A stretch of 10,443 bases of DNA from Lachnospiraceae bacterium. GTDB taxonomy: Bacteria; Bacillota; Clostridia; Lachnospirales; Lachnospiraceae. Location: positions 1-10,443 of the forward strand of contig JAEDCX010000078.1 in the NCBI GenBank assembly GCA_016293925.1, read 5' to 3'. The stretch's first letter is position 1. Each line of letters starts with the position of its first letter. The notes beneath the pieces were generated by a model. It was not told the DNA's origin and ran no database searches. It saw only the letters and a list, made by a program, of their open reading frames with translations. The position numbers and the translations under genes were made by a program. Shown one piece after another: positions 1 to 6,827 of this stretch.

Positions 1-239
1 ACGCCCGCACGGGTCATGGATACGAACTGGCGACAGAAGACAGACAGATCACGGGGTTTCGGATTCCCGCCGATCTCAATATTCAATTCGCTGTTAAGCA
101 GTGACTGCTCCCCGATGGATATGGGGTTCATACCCTGCTGCTTCAGTATGCCCCGAGCCGTCTCCACCGTATCGGCCTCGATGCTGCCTTTCTTGATTTT
201 GCCGGCGGCATCAAACGCTTTGTATCCGTATTTCGCCAT
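1..239 (-). CDS. pilC: Type IV pilus / type II secretion inner-membrane platform protein (PilC/GspF family), N-terminal part only
   Basis: The gene starts with ATG at 239 and runs off the left edge, so only 79 codons are seen. The peptide begins MAKYGYKAFDAAGKIKKGSI and continues to a segment with PRDLSVFCRQF at about residues 62-72. This opening is typical of the GspF/PilC family: a YxYxAxDxxGxxxxGxIxA start, a short helical ARxxLxxQGxxP segment at 28-39, then the beginning of the first cytoplasmic T2SSF helical domain, which in this family contacts the assembly ATPase. The family normally has about 400 residues and three membrane helices, all beyond the window edge. A clear GGAGGGG ribosome binding site lies just upstream in the 23-bp gap after pilB, so the two are probably co-transcribed and translationally close. 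PilC anchors the pilus machine in the membrane and passes ATPase motion to pilins. A GspF homologue of a type II-like system is the alternative. Confidence 0.87.
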   Translation of the reverse strand, partial: MAKYGYKAFDAAGKIKKGSIEADTVETARGILKQQGMNPISIGEQSLLNSELNIEIGGNPKPRDLSVFCRQFVSMTRAG

Positions 240-262
240 CGTCCCCTCCAGATTGCTTATCT

Positions 263-1951
263 CTACGTATCAAACGATACCCTCATCATCTCGCCGACTG
301 TTGTAACCCCTTCTTCCACATAGGAAATCGCGCTCATGCGCAGGGTGTGCATGCCGTCCTTCAGTGCCTGCTCTTTGATCTCATCAGCGGTTGCATGCCG
401 GCTGATGATGCGTTTCAGTTCCGGCGTCATCTCCATAATCTCATATACGCCGGTACGCCCCAGATAACCCATGTTGTCACATTTCGGACACCCGACTGCC
501 TTGTAGATCATTTTCCGGGTTCCCGGTTTCTCCCCCAGCAGTTCCAGTTCCTCCTCCGTTGCCTGCACCTGTTGTTTGCAGTGAGGACAGAGAACGCGGA
601 CCAGTCGCTGTGCAATAACACCCACCACAGAATCCGCGATCAGGTAACTCTCCACACCCATGTCCTCCAGACGGGTTATGGTAGATGCGGAGGAGTTCGT
701 ATGTAATGTAGACACCACCAGATGGCCTGTAATGGAGGCCTGTACCGCAATGGATGCTGTCTCACGATCCCGGATCTCACCGATCATGATGATATCCGGA
801 TCCTGCCGCAGAATGGAACGCAGAGCACTGGCAAACGTCAGATCCGCTTTCGGATTCACCTGGACCTGATTGATTCCATCGATGTTTGCCTCCACGGGGT
901 CTTCTACCGTGATGATGTTTACATGCTCCGTATTCAGTTCGCTCAGCGCGGTATAAAGGGTGGTTGATTTACCGGAACCGGTAGGTCCCGTAACCAGCAG
1001 AATTCCGTGAGGATTCTGCAGAATATGGTCAAATTGTCTGATCTCATCTCCGCGCAATCCCAGCTTGCTCTTTTCCCTGTTCAGAGCCTGCTTCGCCGCC
1101 AGACGCATAACGATCTTCTCACCGTATGCGGAGGGCAGGATAGAAACACGGATATCGTATTCCACTCGGTCCACAATCTGAGTGATACGTCCGTCCTGCG
1201 GTTTCCGCTTCTCGGATATATCCATGCCGCCGATAATCTTCACACGCGCCACAATGGCGGGAAGAATCTTGATATCATAACGGGCTTTCTCATACAAGGA
1301 TCCGTCGATGCGGTAGCGAACACGGACGCTCTTCTCCAACGCCTCGATGTGAATATCGGAGGCTCTCTGCCGGGCTGCCTTCTCGATCAGATCTCTGACC
1401 AGCATAACCACCGGCGAGGAATTGATATCCTCTGAATAGATATCTTCCTCCTCTACAGATAGTTTCTCCTTTGCAAACTGCTCCAGTGCGCTCTGTACTT
1501 CTTCCTGTCCAAAGAACCGGTCGATTGCAATCTTAATCTGATGTTCCGTGGCAATCACAGGTTCCACCCTGCATCCGGTAATAATTGAAATATCATCAAT
1601 GGTATCCAGATCCAGCGGGTCCGCCATGGCTACCCGGATCACATTGCTGTTCTCCCCATACTCAACCGGAATCACACTCTTCTTCTTCAGAAGATCCGCT
1701 TTCACCAGGGCGAGAACCTGATCACTGATCGATATATTGGACAGATCAACCAGTTCGTACCCGAGCTGTTCACTCATGGCCTTGGCCAGTTGATCCTGTG
1801 TCAGCATATTGGCATCCATCATGACTTCGCCGAGTTTCCTGCCACTGCCCTTCTGAAGTTCCAGTGCTTTCTGCAACTGACTCTCTGTGATTGCCTTGGC
1901 ACTGACAAGCAGATCACCCAAGCGAATTTTTTTACGTGTATACTCCGGCAT
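263..1951 (-). CDS. pilB: Type IV pilus assembly (extension) ATPase PilB
   Basis: This is the cytoplasmic hexameric ATPase that drives pilin polymerisation. Residues are numbered from the ATG at 1951 (562 aa). Two tandem 24-residue MshEN-type repeats lie at about 10-33 and 39-62, separated by exactly five residues. The T2SSE core carries Walker A GPTGSGKST at 322-330, the Asp box ITVEDPVEANI at about 347-357, Walker B region DPDIIMIGEIRD at about 384-395, and the His box GHLVVSTLHT at 409-418. A zinc-type tetracysteine (CPHC at 455-458, CPKC at 488-491) distinguishes PilB/GspE from the retraction ATPase PilT. Start choice: an ATG at 1966 in the same frame has no spaced Shine-Dalgarno, whereas AGAGGG sits about six bases before the ATG at 1951. 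Length and domain order are normal for PilB. The stop codon is 23 bp before pilC. GspE of a type II secretion system is the alternative name. Confidence 0.93.
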   Translation of the reverse strand: MPEYTRKKIRLGDLLVSAKAITESQLQKALELQKGSGRKLGEVMMDANMLTQDQLAKAMSEQLGYELVDLSNISISDQVLALVKADLLKKKSVIPVEYGENSNVIRVAMADPLDLDTIDDISIITGCRVEPVIATEHQIKIAIDRFFGQEEVQSALEQFAKEKLSVEEEDIYSEDINSSPVVMLVRDLIEKAARQRASDIHIEALEKSVRVRYRIDGSLYEKARYDIKILPAIVARVKIIGGMDISEKRKPQDGRITQIVDRVEYDIRVSILPSAYGEKIVMRLAAKQALNREKSKLGLRGDEIRQFDHILQNPHGILLVTGPTGSGKSTTLYTALSELNTEHVNIITVEDPVEANIDGINQVQVNPKADLTFASALRSILRQDPDIIMIGEIRDRETASIAVQASITGHLVVSTLHTNSSASTITRLEDMGVESYLIADSVVGVIAQRLVRVLCPHCKQQVQATEEELELLGEKPGTRKMIYKAVGCPKCDNMGYLGRTGVYEIMEMTPELKRIISRHATADEIKEQALKDGMHTLRMSAISYVEEGVTTVGEMMRVSFDT

Positions 1952-2255
1952 GATTTCCCTCTGCATTCCGACCGGTCACGGTCACAGGATAGACATCTTC
2001 GACAATGTTCTCTTACAAATTTTAATATAGTACAATCTTACCACTTTTTTTCATTACTCGCAATATCATTTTATGTGTTTTTATTGATAAAAAATAATGA
2101 TTTTCCATTTTTATTGTACAAAACGCATAAAAAGCATCTCACAAAACAATAAAATCCGCCAGGGAACGTTTTCCGCCGCATAGGCAGCGAACAGACCGAT
2201 CTGATGCGATGCTTCCGTACATTCGGACCCGGCCGTCTGCATCACCTTATGCGTC
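1952..2255. other. AT-rich intergenic region between pilB and the AraC remnant
   Basis: About 300 bases without an intact gene. The part from about 2020 to 2155 is strongly A/T-rich with poly-A and poly-T runs and holds the pilB promoter candidate. The part from about 2153 to 2255 is GC-richer, like coding DNA. One plus-strand frame is open there from 2153 to about 2310 and encodes a plausible peptide fragment (FRRIGSEQTDLMRCF at about 2168-2212) with no start signal. This may be a frame-shifted leftover of the missing N-terminal half of the AraC gene that follows, but that is inference. No RNA gene or terminator was recognised. Confidence 0.4.
2035..2063 (-). promoter_or_regulatory. Probable vegetative promoter of pilB
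   Basis: On the minus strand a TTGCGA -35 element (2058-2063) and a TAAGAT -10 element (2035-2040) are separated by exactly 17 bases. TG-N directly precedes the -10, giving an extended -10 form. Flanking DNA is A/T-rich. Transcription would start near 2028, leaving a leader of about 77 bases before the pilB ATG at 1951. Each hexamer matches consensus at only four of six positions, so the call rests on spacing, the TGN motif and location. Confidence 0.42.
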
Positions 2256-2609
2256 ATGCCCGGAATGATCGCCCGTGCCATCTCCTATATCAACGAGAAT
2301 CTGTCCGGTGATCTGTCCCTTCCTGCCATCGCCCGACAGCCCCATCACAATGTTGACTATGTTAGTCGATACGTTAAGGCCGTGATCGGCACAACACTCC
2401 AGCAGTTTATCATTGCAAAAAGGATTACCCTCGCGCAGCAATATCTGCGAAAAGGTAATCCTCTGTGTGATGCCTGCTATCTGTCAGGCTTTGGGAACTA
2501 TTCCAATTTCTCCCGGTGTTTTACCAGACACACCGGAATGTCTCCGAAACAATATCAGAAGAAGATGACCGTACAGGACAATGGCGGAATGACCACACGC
2601 TCACCATGA
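2256..2609 (+). pseudogene. AraC-family transcriptional regulator, C-terminal DNA-binding domain remnant
   Basis: The 117-residue reading frame is essentially only the AraC/XylS double helix-turn-helix domain. AISYINENLSGDLSLPAIA at about 8-26 matches the entry helix of the family, KRITLAQQYLR at about 55-65 the inter-domain linker helix, and GFGNYSNFSRCFTRHTGMSP at about 77-96 the second HTH and its signature. The N-terminal sensor half (usually 150 or more residues) is absent. The frame is closed by a stop at 2202-2204 and no Shine-Dalgarno precedes the ATG at 2256. The first HTH looks degraded (ARQPHHNVDYVSRYV), and ACYLSGF replaces the usual IAxxxGF. This is the only plus-strand gene, and its last 55 bp overlap the 3' end of the arabinofuranosidase gene tail to tail. 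The intact ancestor plausibly regulated that sugar operon. A functional stand-alone HTH protein is possible but less likely. Confidence 0.68.
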
Positions 2610-4507
2610 TCCAGCCTGCGCAGTGCGATGCGGTCCTCCTCTCCCAAAACATTCACGTCATCGGGATCTGTACCACTCATCTGCATAACCACACAGTCTG
2701 CACAGTTCCTCTCTTCTCCGTGGAGTGATATGGTGTCCAGTGTCATTGCCGATCTTCCGGTATGAATGATCTTCAGATAATAGTGCTCCGCATCCCGGGA
2801 AACCGCACTGTAAATCTCATCCGTGGCGCCTTCCAGTGTGAACGACACACTCCGGGAGCCGGTGTATGCCCCGAACAACTGCTGCACATAATATCCCGGA
2901 GTTCCCGAAACATGCTCTCCGTCAAACCAGATAAAATCCGGGATCCACTGTACATAGCCTTTTCTTGCGAAAAGAGGAGCCACCGACGCAAACCGGATCA
3001 CATCCCCGTTTCGTTCCAGTCCGCACATGAAAGCGGCCTCTGCCAGTGCAGCTTCCAGACTGTTCTGTTTCTTGTCACAATGGGCTGCGTATTCCCCTGC
3101 AAATACCGGAATCTCTCTCGGATACTCGTCATACATGTGGGTATGCTCATAGAACCATGCCGGCGGCATGTAATAGTGCTCGTCCACTGCAGAAGTAAAC
3201 GCTTCCACCGGTTTGCCGTGTACCGTTCTTCCCGCGTTGCTTTGCGCATTCCTGCGGTAAAACTCCCATGCCGCAGTATATCGCTCCGTCGTTACGTCCG
3301 GTCCCGCGGAGCCCAACAGTCTGATTTCGGGATAGCGTTCATGTATCGTTTTTTCAAACGCTGTATACCTGGCGAAAAAATCAACCTTGTCGGTTTCCCA
3401 CTGTTCATTTCCAATGCCCACATATTCCAGTCCGAATGGTTCCGGGTGCCCCATTTCTCCCCGCAATGCTCCCCACTTCGTGGTCAGGTCTCCATTGGCG
3501 AATTCAATCAGGTCAAGCGCATCCTGCAGATACTCTCCGAATTCCGGAGAATCCGTCGCAACCAATTCATCTGACTGGAACTGGCATGCCAGCCCCACAT
3601 TCAGTACCGGAAGCGGTTTGCATTCCAGCAGCTCACACAGCAGGAAATACTCGTAGAACCCGATTCCGTAAGACTGGTTGTAGACGGGATAGTAACAAGC
3701 CTCGCCCTGTCCCATGGTAACATCATGCACTGCCCAGCGGTTCCAGTTCCATTTCCGATCCCATACTGGCCCCACGGTGTCCTTCCAGCGGTATCTGTTC
3801 CCAAGATTGGCGCCCTCCACGATACAACCACCCGGGAATCGTAAGAATCCCGGCTTCAAGGCAGCCAGCATCTCATAGAGATCCCGGCGGAATACGCCTG
3901 CCACCGCATCCTGCGGTATCATGGAAATCACGCCATAGGCAACACACCCTGTTTCCTGCTGCACCAGGAAACAACCGTTGCGGACCGCATGCTCTGCCCG
4001 CAGAGTCATCGTATACAGCTTCCATTCCCCGGAAGCGGCAACTGTGATCTGTTCTGTTGCGGCAACCGTAAGACGATCCGGATCCAGTACGGAAACCGTG
4101 ATCTTCCCGCAATAGTCACCGGTTCGTAAGCCCAGAGTTACACGGTATTCCGCCCCCGCCTTTAGACAGATGCCGTCATAGGCTTTGTTGACAAAGCCGG
4201 CACCTTCGTTTTTCACATCGAAAACCATATAGTGGGGATTGTTGACACTCAGGGCATCTCCTTCCCGGAAAGACATCACCGCATCCGCATTCTCCGGATA
4301 CACTGTCCATCCGTATCCCGGAATCCACTCCGTATCATAGGTTTTCCACACACTTCCCGGCCATGCCTTTCTGAATGCAAACTGTCGGTTCTCAATCATC
4401 TCCGCATACAGTCCGCCGTCGGCAGCGTAATTGATATCCTCAAAAAAGAGACCGAACATCTTTTCTGACAGGAATGACACTTCCTGCTTACCAATCGTAC
4501 ACTTCAT
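2555..4507 (-). CDS. GH51 alpha-L-arabinofuranosidase, cytoplasmic
   Basis: The enzyme releases terminal alpha-L-arabinofuranosyl residues from arabinoxylo- or arabino-oligosaccharides. The 650-residue protein has no signal peptide, so it should act on imported oligosaccharides in the cytoplasm. The N-terminus (FGLFFEDINYAADGGLYAEM at about 18-37) is the GH51 opening. A beta-sandwich, carbohydrate-binding-like segment spans about 100-200. The (beta/alpha)8 catalytic domain follows, with FLRFPGGCIVEGANLGNRY at 221-239. The acid/base is E368 in GIGNEQW and the nucleophile is E472 in VFAGEY. A C-terminal beta domain ends the protein. Length fits the long (plant-like, about 650 aa) GH51 type rather than the roughly 500-aa AbfA type. 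The start ATG has GAGGA about seven bases upstream, overlapping the stop of the GH1-ManA gene nine bases away, so translation is probably coupled. It is the last gene of the operon. Exact substrate is not visible from sequence. Confidence 0.93.
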   Translation of the reverse strand: MKCTIGKQEVSFLSEKMFGLFFEDINYAADGGLYAEMIENRQFAFRKAWPGSVWKTYDTEWIPGYGWTVYPENADAVMSFREGDALSVNNPHYMVFDVKNEGAGFVNKAYDGICLKAGAEYRVTLGLRTGDYCGKITVSVLDPDRLTVAATEQITVAASGEWKLYTMTLRAEHAVRNGCFLVQQETGCVAYGVISMIPQDAVAGVFRRDLYEMLAALKPGFLRFPGGCIVEGANLGNRYRWKDTVGPVWDRKWNWNRWAVHDVTMGQGEACYYPVYNQSYGIGFYEYFLLCELLECKPLPVLNVGLACQFQSDELVATDSPEFGEYLQDALDLIEFANGDLTTKWGALRGEMGHPEPFGLEYVGIGNEQWETDKVDFFARYTAFEKTIHERYPEIRLLGSAGPDVTTERYTAAWEFYRRNAQSNAGRTVHGKPVEAFTSAVDEHYYMPPAWFYEHTHMYDEYPREIPVFAGEYAAHCDKKQNSLEAALAEAAFMCGLERNGDVIRFASVAPLFARKGYVQWIPDFIWFDGEHVSGTPGYYVQQLFGAYTGSRSVSFTLEGATDEIYSAVSRDAEHYYLKIIHTGRSAMTLDTISLHGEERNCADCVVMQMSGTDPDDVNVLGEEDRIALRRLDHGERVVIPPLSCTVIFF

Positions 4508-4516
4508 AACTTATCC

Positions 4517-6811
4517 TCACTCTCTTGTTGGTGACGAAGCGATCAGCACCATGTCTCCCTCGAAAATCATATCTCCGAACCCATGAGGAACCAGGAAATG
4601 ATCTCCCCGCTGAATAGCCAGACCGTTCACCGTCCCTTCGCCCTCCACTACGGAGAAAATCATAAACGGATGAGGCTGACCTATGACCATTTCTCTGTTC
4701 ACCACGTATTTCCAGACCGTATAATAATCACAGCTCACCAGTTCCTGCACCGTCTCTGTGGGACTGGTAGAGCGTACCATATCCTGTTTGGCAGGCACGG
4801 TAATCACATCCTTACACTTGTCCAGATGCAGTTCTCTTGGCTTTCCGTCCACCAGCCGGTCATAATCATACACGCGATAGGTAATGTCCGAATTCTGCTC
4901 CGTTTCCAGAATCAGGATATTGCTCTTAATGACATGTACAGTTCCGGGATCCAGTTGAACGAAATCGCCTTTTCGGATCGGAACCTCAGCGATCAGATCC
5001 GACCATTGTTTCTCGTCAATCATCCTGCACAGTTCTTCCCTCGTTCTGGCATGATGCCCCAGAATAATGGTGGCATCCTCGGGGCAGTCCAGGATATACC
5101 AGCACTCCGTCTTGCCATAAGAACCGTTCTCATGTTCGGAAGCGTAGCGGTCATCCGGGTGCACCTGAATACTCAGGTCATATCTGGCATCCAGCACCTT
5201 CACCAGCATCGGAAACCGATCGGACGGAAAATGTCCGAACAGTTCCGGTTCGTTGGTCCACAACTCCGACAGTTTCTGCCCATCATACGTTCCGCCGTTG
5301 ACCACGCAGTCTCCGTGGGGATGGGCACTGATCACCCATGCCTCCCCCGTATTGTCACCGGGAATATCGTATCCGTATACGTCCCGCATACGATTTCCGC
5401 CCCAGACCATCTGCTTGTATTCCGGATGGAAAAAGAGGATCTCCTTGGGTTGCCGGATACTGCCGCCGTTGGAACGAATCACATCCCGGTACCAGTAAGC
5501 AGAATCCTTCAGATATCTTCTCTGCGTCTTGAAATCCACATATACCAGGCCAAAGCGGTCACGATAGCCGTAATTCCACTCGAAATTGTCCGTAAATGTC
5601 CATTCAAAATAACCCCTGATATCTGCTCCATCCTCCATGGCCTGCTTCATGGCATAGAGATACCGGTTCAGGAAATCGATTCGCTCCGAATCATGTATCC
5701 TGCCGTCACACTGCAGAACATCCTTGCAGCATATACCATTCTCCGTCACATAGATGGGCAGCTTGTACCGCTCATACAGGAAACGAAGCCCCCACCGGAA
5801 GCATTTCGGAGTAACCGGCCACATATTCCCGGTCTGCGGATGCCCGGCATCCCGCTCCACATAGACCGGTTCTCCGTTCTCACCCGCCGCGATTGCATAT
5901 CCGTTGTATATATTCTGCCCCATGAAATCAAGAGGCTGCGAGATCAGTTCCATATCCTCATCCGTAATGACGGGAAGATACTGTGCATATTTGCGCAACC
6001 CGTCTTCCGGGTATTTCCCTAAGAATACCGGATCAGAAAACCATGGCACATTCCAGGTCCAGTTATCCATCTCCTCCGGGCATGTAAACAACGCCTTTCG
6101 TGCCGCCTTGATGTCCGCCGGACTGTCCGTGTTCGGATAGGCCATTCCGCATGTAGGCGCGTACCCAACCTGAATCGCCCGCTTTGCATGCTGCCGAAGG
6201 GCAATCACAGCCTTTCCATGCGCCTTTAATACATGATGGATCATCCGGAAGATATCTGCCTGTTCCAGTCTGATCCCCGGTGCATGAACCTGATGGATTG
6301 CGGATAATCCCACAAAGCACTGTGGTTCATTAAACGTAATAAAATACCGTACTCTGTCCGAGAAATGCTCGGAAACCACCGCCGCATATTCCGCGAACCA
6401 ATCCCCACTCTTCTCATTCAGCCAGCCGCCCATTTCCTGCAGTGCCTGGGGATAGTCCCAATGATAGAGTGTGATATACGGCTCAATCCCATTCCGAAGC
6501 AACTCATCGATCACCTGATCGTAGAAACGAAGCCCTTCCTCATTCACCCGTCCGATTCCGTCCGGCAGAATTCTGGGCCAGCTTAAGGACAACCGGTAAG
6601 CCTGTATCCCCACCTGTTTCATCAACGCAATATCCGTCGGATATCGATGATAAAAATCACATGCCGGCTCCGGTTTGTCGCCATTCAGGATATTCCCTTC
6701 CCCGGCGGCAAAACGGTCCCAGATACTGTCACCCTTGCCGCCCTCATGGGCTGCTCCCTCTATCTGAAATGCGCTGGACGCACATCCCCACACAAAATCT
6801 TTCCGAAACAT
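4517..6811 (-). CDS. Fusion protein: GH1 beta-glucosidase-type glycosidase + type I mannose-6-phosphate isomerase (ManA)
   Basis: One uninterrupted frame encodes two complete enzymes. Residues are numbered from the first Met of MMFRKDF. About 1-450 is GH1: FVWGCASSAFQIEGA at 7-21, acid/base E163 in TFNEPQ, nucleophile E358 in YVTENG, and WTFTDNFEWNYGYRDRFG at 405-422. The DNFEW form fits a non-phosphorylated glycoside, not a 6-phospho-glycosidase. About 456-765 is type I phosphomannose isomerase: WGGNRMRDVYGYDIP at 471-485, HPHGDCVVNG at 498-507, and predicted metal ligands Q550 and H552 (QVHPDD), E570 (GKTECW) and H627 (GTVHVI). Catalytic-type R647 lies in SDITYRVYDYDR. It interconverts mannose-6-P and fructose-6-P. 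No signal peptide: cytoplasmic. AGGAGG lies 6 bases before the second ATG (6811) but only 3 before the first (6814), hence the start chosen. No ATG, GTG or TTG lies at the domain junction, so the isomerase cannot be made separately from there. Confidence 0.93.
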   Translation of the reverse strand: MFRKDFVWGCASSAFQIEGAAHEGGKGDSIWDRFAAGEGNILNGDKPEPACDFYHRYPTDIALMKQVGIQAYRLSLSWPRILPDGIGRVNEEGLRFYDQVIDELLRNGIEPYITLYHWDYPQALQEMGGWLNEKSGDWFAEYAAVVSEHFSDRVRYFITFNEPQCFVGLSAIHQVHAPGIRLEQADIFRMIHHVLKAHGKAVIALRQHAKRAIQVGYAPTCGMAYPNTDSPADIKAARKALFTCPEEMDNWTWNVPWFSDPVFLGKYPEDGLRKYAQYLPVITDEDMELISQPLDFMGQNIYNGYAIAAGENGEPVYVERDAGHPQTGNMWPVTPKCFRWGLRFLYERYKLPIYVTENGICCKDVLQCDGRIHDSERIDFLNRYLYAMKQAMEDGADIRGYFEWTFTDNFEWNYGYRDRFGLVYVDFKTQRRYLKDSAYWYRDVIRSNGGSIRQPKEILFFHPEYKQMVWGGNRMRDVYGYDIPGDNTGEAWVISAHPHGDCVVNGGTYDGQKLSELWTNEPELFGHFPSDRFPMLVKVLDARYDLSIQVHPDDRYASEHENGSYGKTECWYILDCPEDATIILGHHARTREELCRMIDEKQWSDLIAEVPIRKGDFVQLDPGTVHVIKSNILILETEQNSDITYRVYDYDRLVDGKPRELHLDKCKDVITVPAKQDMVRSTSPTETVQELVSCDYYTVWKYVVNREMVIGQPHPFMIFSVVEGEGTVNGLAIQRGDHFLVPHGFGDMIFEGDMVLIASSPTRE

Positions 6812-6817
6812 CATGTT

Positions 6818-6823
6818 CCTCCT
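6818..6823 (-). promoter_or_regulatory. Ribosome binding site deciding the GH1-ManA start
   Basis: A perfect AGGAGG on the minus strand lies in the short gap after the binding-protein stop codon (6828-6830). It is three bases from the ATG at 6814 and six bases from the ATG at 6811. The second spacing is the usual one, so translation most likely begins at 6811. Confidence 0.75.
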
Positions 6824-6827
6824 ATGG

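Noticed and set aside
1952..1966. An upstream ATG at 1966 for PilB
   Set aside because: It lacks a spaced Shine-Dalgarno, while AGAGGG is correctly placed before the ATG at 1951. It cannot be fully excluded.
2513..2536. A 7-bp hairpin (CCGGTGT/ACACCGG) just downstream of the GH51 stop as a terminator
   Set aside because: There is no T-run on either strand, and it lies within the conserved HTH coding sequence of the AraC remnant.
2762..3574. A 270-codon plus-strand frame opposite the GH51 gene
   Set aside because: It is antisense to an intact GH51 enzyme, with no ribosome binding site and no recognised family.
4583..6022. A 479-codon open frame on the plus strand opposite the GH1-ManA gene
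   Set aside because: It is entirely antisense to a gene with full catalytic motifs, has no recognisable domain and is rich in His, Arg, Ile and Pro as expected from a shadow frame.
4517..6811. Reading the GH1 half as a 6-phospho-beta-glucosidase because of the attached phosphosugar isomerase
   Set aside because: The C-terminal motif is TDNFEW with the Glu that binds unphosphorylated O6/O4, not the Ser/Lys/Tyr phosphate-binding pattern.
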